From an uncultured Gammaproteobacteria bacterium (GTDB lineage Bacteria; Pseudomonadota; Gammaproteobacteria; Eutrophobiales; Eutrophobiaceae): a stretch of DNA of 64,000 nucleotides. The translations under genes were made by a program, and so were the position numbers. The notes below the pieces were generated by a model that ran no database searches, was not told the DNA's origin, and saw only the letters and a program-made list of their open reading frames with translations. Positions 41,764-52,046 of this stretch are shown one piece after another (within the stretch, counting starts at the first letter, position 1; every line of letters starts with the position of its first letter). Location of the stretch: NCBI GenBank assembly GCA_943788815.1, contig CALSRS010000002.1, forward strand, positions 307,062 to 371,061. Reading direction: 5' to 3'.

Positions 41764-42354
41764 CTATAATTCTCGAACTTCCAGTTTGCGAAACTTGATA
41801 GTCCCCCTTCCCCATTGCAGTCCAAATACACCTTTACTGTGAGTTGAATCACGCACATCCACTGTCTTCATGCCATTAAATATCACCACAAGATGATCAC
41901 CATTCGCAGTGATCTCCATGGTACTCCACTTTCCACCTGACTTGGGTCTGGGCTCCGGTATCTCTGCAACATTAACAATAGCACCCGTTCCATACCGAGG
42001 GTCTTCTCTTTGATCAAAGATATTCACCTCGTAGCAGGAACTGGAAGACAATCTACTCGGCTCAGAACAACGCATATGTATTCCGCTGTTACCGTCATCA
42101 GAGCTCCAAAACTCAGCCCTGATTATAAAATTATCATACTCGCGCTTTGTCACAAGATGAGAAGAACCGCTACCACTAGTAGCCTGAATAGCTCCTTCAA
42201 CTGCCGTCCAGTTTGCATCACCATTTCGATTGAAATTATTTAATCCAACTTCCCCATCGATTAGTGTTGTCCAGGACCCTCCATTTTGCATTGATGCACA
42301 TCCAGCAATAAATATGAAGATAGCTAATAGGACGATTTTGATTAGATTGTTCAT
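41764..42354 (-). CDS. DUF1080 (3-keto-disaccharide hydrolase-like) lipoprotein
   Basis: Lipobox IAGCAS; DNFIIRAEFWSSDDGNSGIHMRC; YEVNIFDQREDPRYGTGAIVN; KWSTMEITANGDHLVVIFNGMKTVDVRD. Confidence 0.88.
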   Translation of the reverse strand: MNNLIKIVLLAIFIFIAGCASMQNGGSWTTLIDGEVGLNNFNRNGDANWTAVEGAIQATSGSGSSHLVTKREYDNFIIRAEFWSSDDGNSGIHMRCSEPSRLSSSSCYEVNIFDQREDPRYGTGAIVNVAEIPEPRPKSGGKWSTMEITANGDHLVVIFNGMKTVDVRDSTHSKGVFGLQWGRGTIKFRKLEVREL

Positions 42355-42791
42355 AATTTTTCCTATTTATTTTTAAATATCAAAAAATAATTAACTCGGT
42401 TTATGATTATTTTATTCCTGCCTTACACATCACAATAATTTAAAACATTGATTTCATCAACTAAGTAAGAAAAGTGGCCATTCTGAAATGACCGTGGCGG
42501 CACTTTTCCTGATATCATTGCAAGCAATCAAAACTGCAAGCCATAATAATAAGGCAAACTTGCGCATGAAATAGGCCTAAGTACGGTAATAACGCTTCCC
42601 AACAATATATCTAGCTTTTTATATGTAAGGGATCTATTTGTAATTTAGATACTTTGTACAGTTAGATATGACAAAGTTGTTTCGCTTGATTCAAATCAAT
42701 ATTCTGATTGTTAAAACACGAATAATATCCAATACATAAAAAACTATATCGCAATGGTTATCTATATCTAACATAAAGGAATCAAAGCTTT

Positions 42792-44090
42792 ATGCAAGAC
42801 ATGTTGTCCTTGGCCATAATCTGGAGTGGCGTATTTTTCTCTTATTACTTTGCGGAAAAAACCAAGCTAACAGCGGTGTTGTATTTTCTGGCATTTGGTT
42901 GCCTGATGGTCAATTTCGGGATACTACCCGAGACATCCAGTGAGTTTATCAGGGGCTTCTCCGAATTAGGCATCATCCTTATCATGTTTGCCCTGGGGTT
43001 TGAGGAAAATACAGGAAACTTCATAAAAGGTATTAAACGAAGCTGGGGGATAGCATTGTTTGGTGCACTCGCACCGTTTGCTGCCGCCTATTGTGTATCA
43101 ATATATTTCTTTGAAGATGTACGTATTGCCATCATGTGCAGTCTTGCAATGACCGCAACGGCTGTCTCACTAACCATGGTGTCACTCAAGAGTGAGAATT
43201 TACAATCAACCCGAGCCGCCACAGGTATTATGACGTCTGCAATCCTGGATGACATTGGGTCTTTAGCTGCGGTTGCGATAATTGTTCCACTTGCAACCGG
43301 CGATGCAGAATTCAGTGCATACGGGATTTTGTTTATATTATTTAAAGCAAGCCTCTTCTTTATTTTTATCAGCCTGCTTGAACTATTTATATTTCCACAT
43401 AAAAGTCATCTTCGTATATTTGATCTGTTTCCTTTTCTCAGAACTTTTGGGATTAAGGGGATACTTTCATTTAGTCGCGGTGAACATTCAACACTATCAG
43501 TATTATTAATCGCCCTAATTATCAGCCTGATCTCTCATGAATTTGGATTTCATCCGGCAGTCGGTGCCTATATGGCAGGTTTAATTATAAAACAGGACTA
43601 TTTTTTCTTTCATGACCATCCCAATACCGATTATTACGACCAAACAAAGAAGATTGTCGATAATGTAGCCTTCTCCTGGATTGGGCCGGTATTTTTTGTG
43701 GAACTGGGGACCAAGATCGTATTTGATCAAAGTATTTTAATTAGTGTCATACCTCATATTATTGCTATGACTGTTGCCCTGCTGGTAGCACAAATTTTGT
43801 CTGCCTCACTCGCTGCCCGGTTCACAGGAGACTTTGAATGGTACGAAAGCATTATGATTGGGTTTGGGATGTTGGGTCGTGCTGAACTTGCTTTTGTGGT
43901 GATGGACATAGGCTACGTACAGCATGATATTATTTCCACCAAAGCATTCTATACCCTGATGGCCACGGCGTTCATCCTGAATACCACCGTGCCTATATCC
44001 ATCAAGATGTGGAAACCCTATTTCATAGGCGATAAAAGGCTGTCTATCAAGCTACTGAACAAAACGATTACGCTTTCTAAAACGAACTGA
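42792..44090 (+). CDS. Kef-type/CPA2 cation:proton antiporter
   Basis: Multi-TM; GFSELGIILIMFALGFEENTGNFIKGIKRSWGIALFGALAPF; MTATAVSLTMVSL; FHPAVGAYMAGLII. Confidence 0.87.
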   Translation: MQDMLSLAIIWSGVFFSYYFAEKTKLTAVLYFLAFGCLMVNFGILPETSSEFIRGFSELGIILIMFALGFEENTGNFIKGIKRSWGIALFGALAPFAAAYCVSIYFFEDVRIAIMCSLAMTATAVSLTMVSLKSENLQSTRAATGIMTSAILDDIGSLAAVAIIVPLATGDAEFSAYGILFILFKASLFFIFISLLELFIFPHKSHLRIFDLFPFLRTFGIKGILSFSRGEHSTLSVLLIALIISLISHEFGFHPAVGAYMAGLIIKQDYFFFHDHPNTDYYDQTKKIVDNVAFSWIGPVFFVELGTKIVFDQSILISVIPHIIAMTVALLVAQILSASLAARFTGDFEWYESIMIGFGMLGRAELAFVVMDIGYVQHDIISTKAFYTLMATAFILNTTVPISIKMWKPYFIGDKRLSIKLLNKTITLSKTN

Positions 44091-44394
44091 TGCAGTTTAA
44101 TTTTTCTAGTTTATTGGTTATAAAATTGAAGAGCAAATAACATAGTAAAAATTAACTTTGAGCATTAACTGTTGGCATTTTATTTTGTTCCTTTCCTATA
44201 CCACACAATTGTTTAAACACTTGAATTCATATATTGGCACAATCGCTGGCAACCCTGATGGAAGAGTCATCAGCTCAAAGTTAGTCGATCAGATAAGCGT
44301 AATTCCCGTGGTGTTTTTGTAATTAAATCTCGTAGAATCAGTGGTTATGGAACATAACTAATTCAGACCAATCCTGGCTAATTAAAAATTCTGA

Positions 44395-45777
44395 TCACCT
44401 GGAAAGCCAGACCAGCGCGGTATAGAGACCTGCTGCCAATTGTTTTGGGCGTTCAACATGACCGTAGTGGGTCATTGGCACATCAAATAAAAGTACTCTT
44501 ACGGGAGTGTGAGGATTTAAGCGCCTGAGTTCATTCGCCATCTGAAATGTACTTGCCATTTCTGGATTGTCCTTGTTCCAGTGTCCGGTATCCAGCCTGG
44601 CTGTAGTTAGTATAATTTTCTGATATCCGGTTATTGGGGCACGCAGGGGTGAAAACAGATCACTAACAACTTTTTCAGCATCCACTCCGAAAGGGTTGTC
44701 CTTCAAAACATCTATCACCTGATTAATGGTACCTTCCATCATTCCAGAAATCGCGCCCCGTCGTTCCATGTCCTGTAAAGGTTGCTTAAAATGCGGCCTT
44801 CTTTGAAATTCCTGTATACCCATCCATCTCTTTGCAATCTCCTCCCTACTCAAACCTTCTTCCCAGACAGGATTTAAAGGTCCAAGGTAATCTCCAGAAT
44901 AGTTATCGATTGGGCGGGGTCGCATCCTTTCTATGGGGGGGTAGCTGTTGACTGTCTGAGTGTATCCCCATCTGTCTTGCATTGCTTTCTGGCTGGATGT
45001 CCCTCCACTACCCCAACCAAGAATCTTGCCATGCATACGTTGCTGTAATGTTGTGCCCTGTAGCATGTAGGGAATTTCTCCTGCTGTTGAATGACCAATA
45101 ATGACAACGTCGTCATTCGTTACATGCTCTATCAATTGTTTTACACCGTCTGCTACCAGTTTGAAGGTATAAGATGCAGTACGTACTGCAACTTCTTCAT
45201 CAGTAAATTCCTTATCGAGTAGATATGCAGGAGTGCGCTTTCCCAGCTCTTCTTCTATCCAACCACCATAACGAAAATTACCCGGGATGGTCACCAGTAA
45301 CACGGGAACTCGCTGTGCCAGATACTGGCCAATACCAGGGTTGTTTAATGGGTCGAGAAAGAATTCATACCAATTGGACGAGCCACCATGGATCAGGACT
45401 AGTGTTGGTAAACCCTTTACGGAATTTTCAGGTGTCAGGTGCAAACCGGTGATGTCCCATTGGAGTCCATATTTATCATAACGGAGTCGATGCCAACGTG
45501 ATTTATAACCGGTTACGGAGGCGGGAATAGATTCCAATTTTCTTGGATCCAGGGTCCCTTGAATTGCGGAATCCGCCAGTTTTTTTACCGTCTCACCGTT
45601 ATCTGGTAACGACCAACCCAGGCGCTCGAACATCGACTCGGATACAACATGATAAGGTTGACTTGTTTCAAGCATTTCGAGAATTTCCGACTCCGGATTT
45701 CGTAGCTGCTGTGAAATAGTATTACTACTTATAAAAATAATTAGATAGGCAACTGATGCAGTAAATCGTTTAAACAT
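44395..45777 (-). CDS. Exported alpha/beta hydrolase
   Basis: Signal peptide; LVLIHGGSSNWYEFF oxyanion motif; nucleophile elbow IIGHSTAGEI; C-terminal HYGHVE. Confidence 0.82.
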   Translation of the reverse strand: MFKRFTASVAYLIIFISSNTISQQLRNPESEILEMLETSQPYHVVSESMFERLGWSLPDNGETVKKLADSAIQGTLDPRKLESIPASVTGYKSRWHRLRYDKYGLQWDITGLHLTPENSVKGLPTLVLIHGGSSNWYEFFLDPLNNPGIGQYLAQRVPVLLVTIPGNFRYGGWIEEELGKRTPAYLLDKEFTDEEVAVRTASYTFKLVADGVKQLIEHVTNDDVVIIGHSTAGEIPYMLQGTTLQQRMHGKILGWGSGGTSSQKAMQDRWGYTQTVNSYPPIERMRPRPIDNYSGDYLGPLNPVWEEGLSREEIAKRWMGIQEFQRRPHFKQPLQDMERRGAISGMMEGTINQVIDVLKDNPFGVDAEKVVSDLFSPLRAPITGYQKIILTTARLDTGHWNKDNPEMASTFQMANELRRLNPHTPVRVLLFDVPMTHYGHVERPKQLAAGLYTALVWLSR

Positions 45778-45808
45778 TTTATACTCTCACTTTAAATTTA
45801 TAATACAT

Positions 45809-47713
45809 TCATAAATTTTGTAAAGGTGGGCATGACTTTGGAGGACCTTTGAATACATACCTGTTTTCCAGGGGTCTGGATGGCCAGGTAGCGGGACCAA
45901 CCGCTGACATACCAACCTCTGCGGCCAGGTCAGGTAAAAGATGTACTGTCTTACCTCCTAATACTGTCATAAGTACTTTGATATTTGGAATATCATCTAC
46001 CGGTATTGACAGAATATCCCTATCCAGTACGGTAAAATCTGCAATTTTCCCTGGCTCAAGTGAACCCAGTCGGTCCTCACGTAATACATAATAAGCACCC
46101 CAGGTGGTCAGGGCCTTGAGTTGCGTAATGAGATCCGTACCTTCTTCTTTTGCAAAGGTACGATCACAACCAGAATTGTACCGTGTCATCCCGACCCAGA
46201 TATTATAAAAAATAAAATGTGGCAAGGCACGATCAATTTCCTGGGTGTTCATGATTCCTGCCCTGGTCACACTTTGCCGGGGCACTGCATAATGGGCATA
46301 TTCTTCACCATAGTTACGAACTCGATAAGCAACATCATATCCTGTACGATTTTCCCATAGGACGGTATTTATCATACTGATCATCATGCCCAAACGTTTG
46401 ATTCTGGGTATCTGGTCCGGTCTGGGTGCACCTGAGGCGTGGTCAAAGGCATGCCGACGTGAACGAATCTCTTCGAGACTCAAGCCAGCCAGTGCACTTT
46501 GTTCTTCTATGACGTCCATGAGATTATCAATATCCTTGTCCCCTCCGGTATGCATGGCCGCGACACGTCCACCGGTACGGACAATATCTTCCAGCACCCT
46601 ACGACCTGGTTGCCCAGGATCAAAGACACAACTTTCCTGTTGTTTTACTCTTTGTGAAGCCGCCAGAGTGGTGCACGTACCGCCAACCCGCTGGCCCTGA
46701 GCACCAATATTCCAAAGATAATCAGAACCGTTACCCACCAAGGCTGAAAGCAATCGGATGGTATGCAGTTCCTCATTAGGTCCTGAGTAACTCCAGGCGA
46801 AACGAGCTGGCATCCTGCCTTGTTGATCAAGATTGGATAGAGCCTGTAAATTGTTCAAGGTATAAGGAGAAGAGCCGAATGTGGAAATACCATGAGCAGT
46901 CCATAGTTCCATCTGGGCCTTTAACAAATCCGCATTCTTTTTGGTCTTGCCATGGAGAATAATATCCGGCTCAAGCATTCGACCACTGGCTGACATTTGC
47001 CCTTCAGGCCCACGGTCTCCACTTCCCCCACCTGTATATTCACCTGGAAATACTCTGCTAATTTCTTCCACTCCCCGTTGATTGACTAGTCCTCGTATAA
47101 AACCATTTTTTACCCGCACCGGATTATTCGGAGCCAACTCATTAATTCGTTGCAAACTTACATGCTGAAAAAAGTCGGTGAAGAGTTTTGGCATGTGTTC
47201 GAAATTGCCACCAAAGTCGGAGCTTAAGAAAATCCACTGCCCGGGTTTGGCAACACTGATGGCGTCCCTCAATACCTGCTCCCAATTGGCGATCTGTTCG
47301 TCAGCTGTACCTTCGAGAAATCTGACGACAATATCTTCATTCCCCTCAGGGAAAACATGATTTAAGGATGAAGGTTCCGTCCAGGCCCAGTCTGTGGGAT
47401 GTTCGTGGGTTAGAATAAAGCTGGGCATCACCGTACGGCCATTGAGATCGATTTGTTTTGTTTGCGGCCCGGCCAGGTTGCGGATGGCTTCGGTCGTGCC
47501 GAGCTCAACAATGATGTCTGCCTTTATGGCCATTGCCTGATTGATACTACCGGGATCCGATGAGAAAGATGGATCATCCATGGTAATGATATTTGCATTA
47601 TAAATGATCAGATCTGGGCTGCCGTGGAATTCTTGTGCTGTAGCGAATTGAGAATAAAAATACCCAGCAAATAAAAATAATATTATATAAAGGCGACATT
47701 TTAAAAAGTTCAT
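45809..47713 (-). CDS. Exported YtcJ-like amidohydrolase family protein
   Basis: Signal peptide; IIYNANIITMDDPS; LNGRTVMPSFILTHEHPTDWAW; YYVLREDRLGSLEPGKIADFTVLDRDILSIPVDDI. Confidence 0.88.
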   Translation of the reverse strand: MNFLKCRLYIILFLFAGYFYSQFATAQEFHGSPDLIIYNANIITMDDPSFSSDPGSINQAMAIKADIIVELGTTEAIRNLAGPQTKQIDLNGRTVMPSFILTHEHPTDWAWTEPSSLNHVFPEGNEDIVVRFLEGTADEQIANWEQVLRDAISVAKPGQWIFLSSDFGGNFEHMPKLFTDFFQHVSLQRINELAPNNPVRVKNGFIRGLVNQRGVEEISRVFPGEYTGGGSGDRGPEGQMSASGRMLEPDIILHGKTKKNADLLKAQMELWTAHGISTFGSSPYTLNNLQALSNLDQQGRMPARFAWSYSGPNEELHTIRLLSALVGNGSDYLWNIGAQGQRVGGTCTTLAASQRVKQQESCVFDPGQPGRRVLEDIVRTGGRVAAMHTGGDKDIDNLMDVIEEQSALAGLSLEEIRSRRHAFDHASGAPRPDQIPRIKRLGMMISMINTVLWENRTGYDVAYRVRNYGEEYAHYAVPRQSVTRAGIMNTQEIDRALPHFIFYNIWVGMTRYNSGCDRTFAKEEGTDLITQLKALTTWGAYYVLREDRLGSLEPGKIADFTVLDRDILSIPVDDIPNIKVLMTVLGGKTVHLLPDLAAEVGMSAVGPATWPSRPLENRYVFKGPPKSCPPLQNL

Positions 47714-47774
47714 AACTCCCCCAACTTTCTATATTTCATATTGATGGCATAAACGGGTGTATGCAATTTTTCTC

Positions 47775-47843
47775 AGTACAATTGGTACTATAATAGAACA
47801 AAATTTGTTCTCAATAACTATATTCTAATATCATCAGAATATA
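47775..47843. promoter_or_regulatory. Cluster of three palindromes in a divergent intergenic region, one adjoining a TATAAT box
   Basis: AGTACAATTGGTACT 47775-47789, TATAAT 47789-47794, GAACAAAATTTGTTC 47796-47810, TATATTCT-N9-AGAATATA 47819-47843. Confidence 0.55.
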
Positions 47844-47926
47844 AATAAGTCATAAATAATTACACTCCAAATAAAGACTTTGTTTTAATTAGTACTATTC
47901 ATCCCCACCATATTACAGGAGGACAA

Positions 47927-48627
47927 ATGAAATCTATTATTAATTTGATACAAAATAAAAATCACATCAACTTATACTTATTGTCTATTTGTTTACTCGC
48001 TTTTAGTCTGATAAATATGGAATTGATAGCACAGGAAAATACCATTACAGAGGCAGAATATAATGCATCACTTCCTGAAGATGTCTATCCAAATCGGGGA
48101 ATAGATTACCAGTTGTCAACAGAGATAACCTGGAAGAACATCGAAAAGCTGTCTATGATGGCTTGATCTCTCCAAATACCAGAACACTGGCCGGAATCAG
48201 AGGCCCTGGGGGACTTCGATTACATGGCAGTGAAGATTTATCACAATCACAAGTTGATCGAAAAACGCAGGAGCTGGCGCGATTAGTTGTTTCAAGAGAG
48301 ATGGGCCAGGTTTTTGAGTGGACAGTACATGAACCAGTTGCATTAAGATTTGGTCTGGACCCTGAGATTATCAATGTCATTCGTTACAGGAAATCACTGG
48401 ACGGAGTCCCAGAAAGAGAAGCCTCCATTATACAACTTGGCAGGGAAATTTTTCAGAACCATAAGGTCAGTCCGGAAACCTTTGCGAGAGTACAAAAACA
48501 TCTGGGAAATCGCGATCTGATTGATCTATGTTACTACATGGGCAACTATACAAGGACAGCTATTCTTCTACACACTGTCGACGCCCATCTCCCTTACGAT
48601 CGGGAATCGTTATTACCCTTACCATAA
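47927..48627 (+). pseudogene. Carboxymuconolactone decarboxylase/AhpD-like protein, exported, with apparent 1-nt frameshift near 48095-48110
   Basis: ORF1 (signal peptide ... LPEDVYPN) and the frame of ORF2 reads through NRLPVVNRDNLEEHRKAVYDGLISPNTRTLAGIRGPGGLRLHGSEDL; the two make one continuous protein if one base is added. Confidence 0.7.
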
Positions 48628-48710
48628 GAATTTCATTTTTGTTAGATTAAAATACTGGTCAATCCAATTTTTACTCCTTAACAACCCAGAAGTAATTACC
48701 GCATTTTAAT

Positions 48711-49742
48711 CTAATTATTTAATAATTTATTTTGCATCTGGGCAAGTTCAGGTGTCCAAATTCCCTGTTCCTTGAAGTACCGTATTGCCCCTGAATGAAA
48801 TGGGATTTTAGGATCAGTGAGTGTCCTTTTAACTGTCCACTGTTTCGCAGCATTATGATAGTTGCCAAATTCATCCAGATTCTCGAATAATGTTTTTGTT
48901 ATCGTGTAGACCTGCTCTTCAGTAACATGAGACGCTGCGACTAAATAAGTGTTTAAGCCAAAGGCAGTAAATTCCTTTTCTTGCCCTTCAAAATGACCTG
49001 CTTTGAAGGTTTGGGTAAACATATATGCAGGAACACGTTTCTTCATTTCCATAAATACATCATCGGGGATATACAGTGGATCTACCAACCCATCTCTGAA
49101 CAACTGAACCACGGCGGGTACCCTTGCACCACCTGGGATAATGGTTCCGTGTACCGTACCTGATTTGATGTGTCTTAGGGATTCCTTGGTGTTTTTTGTT
49201 GATACGATATTTACATCATCAAGATTTGCAGCATTCACAAGGGATGTTGAAATTTCATATAATTCCGGAAGCGCTGGTCTTCGGCCTATTAATATTTTTC
49301 CGTCTAAATCTTCCAGTGATTTAATATTACTTTTTCGACGTACCAGTATAAACCGATAGCTTGCCTGCCCCTGGGCAATCAAGGTAACGCCTGTTGGGTT
49401 TTTGAAAGGTTGCACCCCATAACGACCATCATACGAGGCGCCTGAATTGGTAATAGCATAATCTATCTTTGATGCATTCAGACTGAAAATATTTGCATAG
49501 GAACCACCTATTGGTTCAACAGTGATATTTATCCCTGCGTGTTTTTGCATCAGACTCCCAAGTCCATTGGCAATTATATAAAACGTACTACCAACGCTGG
49601 ATGTTCCGAATCTGGCAAAGGAATTATTATTTTCTTGTGCATTAATACTGGTAGTCGAGAATGCAAATAAACTAACTAAGACACAAAGCACAATGTACTT
49701 ATAATAATTTTTGAACATCTTAAGGGCTTTGCAAGAATTCAT
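48711..49742 (-). CDS. TAXI family TRAP transporter solute-binding protein
   Basis: Signal peptide; FGTSSVGSTFYIIANGLGSLMQKHAGINITVEPIGGSYANIFSLNASKIDYAITNSGASYDG. Confidence 0.92.
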   Translation of the reverse strand: MNSCKALKMFKNYYKYIVLCVLVSLFAFSTTSINAQENNNSFARFGTSSVGSTFYIIANGLGSLMQKHAGINITVEPIGGSYANIFSLNASKIDYAITNSGASYDGRYGVQPFKNPTGVTLIAQGQASYRFILVRRKSNIKSLEDLDGKILIGRRPALPELYEISTSLVNAANLDDVNIVSTKNTKESLRHIKSGTVHGTIIPGGARVPAVVQLFRDGLVDPLYIPDDVFMEMKKRVPAYMFTQTFKAGHFEGQEKEFTAFGLNTYLVAASHVTEEQVYTITKTLFENLDEFGNYHNAAKQWTVKRTLTDPKIPFHSGAIRYFKEQGIWTPELAQMQNKLLNN

Positions 49743-50090
49743 TTAGTCTTTAATTACAACGAAACCATTTGTGTATATAGCGCTAATGATATTATATTTA
49801 AAAATTCTTCTATACCTTATATATTATGAACCCGCTTGGTTAATAAATTCCACATGGTAAATTTCACTAAAAATCCATTATCTTATCTGACTCTCGTCAT
49901 TACCAGCCAATTATTGAACAAATATAATAAGTTACAAATATTATGTCTCTACTATAATAAAGAAATCTATAGTTAAGTTCTGGTGTTTATCTTGCTTAAA
50001 TATTGGAAGGTGCTAACCTAATTCTGGTTTATAAAACTTCCTAATGTCTTGTCGATTTATTATTTAAAACGCCCGGGGGGGGATTGATAC

Positions 50091-51965
50091 ATGTTTAATA
50101 TTATTAGAATAGGGTTCATCAAACAGTTCCTGATTATTCTTACCTGCCTTTCATTTCAGACCGCAGTCGCACAATCATTTGTTATTACGCCTGATACAAT
50201 AATGGTTAATGGAAAAGTAGTCACAGCTGACAATGACGACCCCGAAGCGGTAACTATTGCTGAGGCCATAGCCATCAGAGACGGTAAAATCATTGCCGTT
50301 GGTAGCAACGCTGAGATTCGTAATATGGCAGTTCAAGGGACTGAAGTTATTGACGTGAACTCCCGTACTGTAATACCTGGACTTATCGATACCCATACCC
50401 ATTTATACGAAACCTCATTGGGTTTTCCCTGGGCAGCAGATGTAGACCCACAATTACTCAATATATTGTTAGTGGCCAAATCAGAAGATGAAGCGGTTTC
50501 ACTGGCCGAAGCTGCAATTAAGGCAAGAGCACGGGAAGTTGGTCCTGGCAAATGGATAAAGGTACGGATGAATCCTTCCAATATCGCTCATGCCGTGTTC
50601 GGTTCCCGTATTACCCGCAGGGTACTGGATGAATGGGCCCCTAATAATAAAGTAATGATCCGCACCCGTGCATCGGTAGTCACGAGTTCGAATGGTATCA
50701 ATGAATTTGAAGAATATTTTGGCCGCGAGATCCCTGACGTATATTGGGTAAACGGTGCGGAAGGAAAAGAACTGGGTTGGTCCAGACAGTATGTGGACTT
50801 CCCTCGTTCCGCCGCCATAGACCTGATCATGGAAAATCAAATGGAACGGTATTCAGAGGTTTATAAATCTGTGCTTCAGGTAAACGCCCAGAACGGCATC
50901 ACGACCCATGGCACACATGCACAATCCAAAAACGGATATACGGTTGCACTGATGCTGGATCGCAAAGGGGAAATGCCCATACGTTGGGCCTGGAGCCTGG
51001 GTTGGGCACATATATTTACAGACACACCAGAAGCGTTTTACGAAAATTACCATGATGAGGCGGGGTACGGTTCGGATTTTCTCTGGAATGTAGGCATGAA
51101 TCCCGTGAGTATGGACGGTGGTGCTATCGCCATGTGTACCACTATTAATGCCAGACAAGACGTCAAAGAACGTGAGCGATGCACAGCGGATGCAACTGAA
51201 GTCGGCATATTGCGTATTCGGGCATTGAAGGCCGCAATTAAAAATGGATTAAATATCGCTGGACATCACATCGCTGGTGACAAGGCGCTGGATTATTACC
51301 AGGACGCCATTGAACAATCAGGCCTTAGTCTGGAGAAGATCCGTTCCCTTAACCTGCAATCCGATCACTGTCACCAGGTCAGACCGGATCAGGTCGAACG
51401 TGCAGCACGGTTGGGACAGACATTTAGTTGTGATGCCTCAGAGGAGGTCGCCACAGTTATTGCCAGGGATTATGGTGAGGAATACCTGGGTCGATATGCT
51501 CCGTATGCAACTATGCTAAAGAACGGAATAAAACCGATGATCAGTGAGTTTGGTAGTCAACAAAGTGTCAGAAATTCACCGTTTGAATATGGCTATATTT
51601 TTCTTACCAGGAGAAGTCTTGATGGAAAACTGGCCATGGGTGTTCCAGAGGAAGCGATTCCAGATCGCATGACTATGTTATTAATGATGACACGATGGGC
51701 CTCACCGTCAATCTATAGGGGCGATGTACTGGGCTCCATTGAACCGGGAAAATATGCTGACATTACCGTGTTGGATAATGATGTCATTGATGCACCCCTT
51801 GAAGAGTTACCCTACATTAAACCCATTATGACTATGGTTCAGGGCAAGATTGTATTTGAGGATCCCCAATTACGAGGAAATACATTACGGTTTAATACTG
51901 AAACTGCAATATGGGAAAAAGATATCGCGCAGGAATTTCAAAATAGCTCCTTATGGCGGTGGTAA
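50091..51965 (+). CDS. Exported YtcJ-like amidohydrolase family protein (paralogue of 45809-47713)
   Basis: IMVNGKVVTADNDDPEAVTIAEAIAIRDGKIIAVGSNAEIRNMA; VIPGLIDTHTHLYET; SIYRGDVLGSIEPGKYADITVLDNDVI. Confidence 0.9.
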   Translation: MFNIIRIGFIKQFLIILTCLSFQTAVAQSFVITPDTIMVNGKVVTADNDDPEAVTIAEAIAIRDGKIIAVGSNAEIRNMAVQGTEVIDVNSRTVIPGLIDTHTHLYETSLGFPWAADVDPQLLNILLVAKSEDEAVSLAEAAIKARAREVGPGKWIKVRMNPSNIAHAVFGSRITRRVLDEWAPNNKVMIRTRASVVTSSNGINEFEEYFGREIPDVYWVNGAEGKELGWSRQYVDFPRSAAIDLIMENQMERYSEVYKSVLQVNAQNGITTHGTHAQSKNGYTVALMLDRKGEMPIRWAWSLGWAHIFTDTPEAFYENYHDEAGYGSDFLWNVGMNPVSMDGGAIAMCTTINARQDVKERERCTADATEVGILRIRALKAAIKNGLNIAGHHIAGDKALDYYQDAIEQSGLSLEKIRSLNLQSDHCHQVRPDQVERAARLGQTFSCDASEEVATVIARDYGEEYLGRYAPYATMLKNGIKPMISEFGSQQSVRNSPFEYGYIFLTRRSLDGKLAMGVPEEAIPDRMTMLLMMTRWASPSIYRGDVLGSIEPGKYADITVLDNDVIDAPLEELPYIKPIMTMVQGKIVFEDPQLRGNTLRFNTETAIWEKDIAQEFQNSSLWRW

Positions 51966-51993
51966 TGTAATTAAAAAACATTTTGTTAATATT

Positions 51994-52028
51994 AAGATGC
52001 TACAAGTCAACCATACTTGTAGCATCTT
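51994..52028. terminator. Perfect 13-bp hairpin between amidohydrolase and TRAP permease
   Basis: aagatgctacaag-tcaaccata-cttgtagcatctt followed by gttgatatttt; 18 nt upstream of ATG 52047. Confidence 0.5.
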
Positions 52029-52046
52029 GTTGATATTTTCATAAGC

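Noticed and set aside
48096-48112. Programmed ribosomal frameshift at the CMD-like gene
   Set aside because: No recognisable slippery heptamer; simple 1-nt deletion or sequencing error is the more economical reading.
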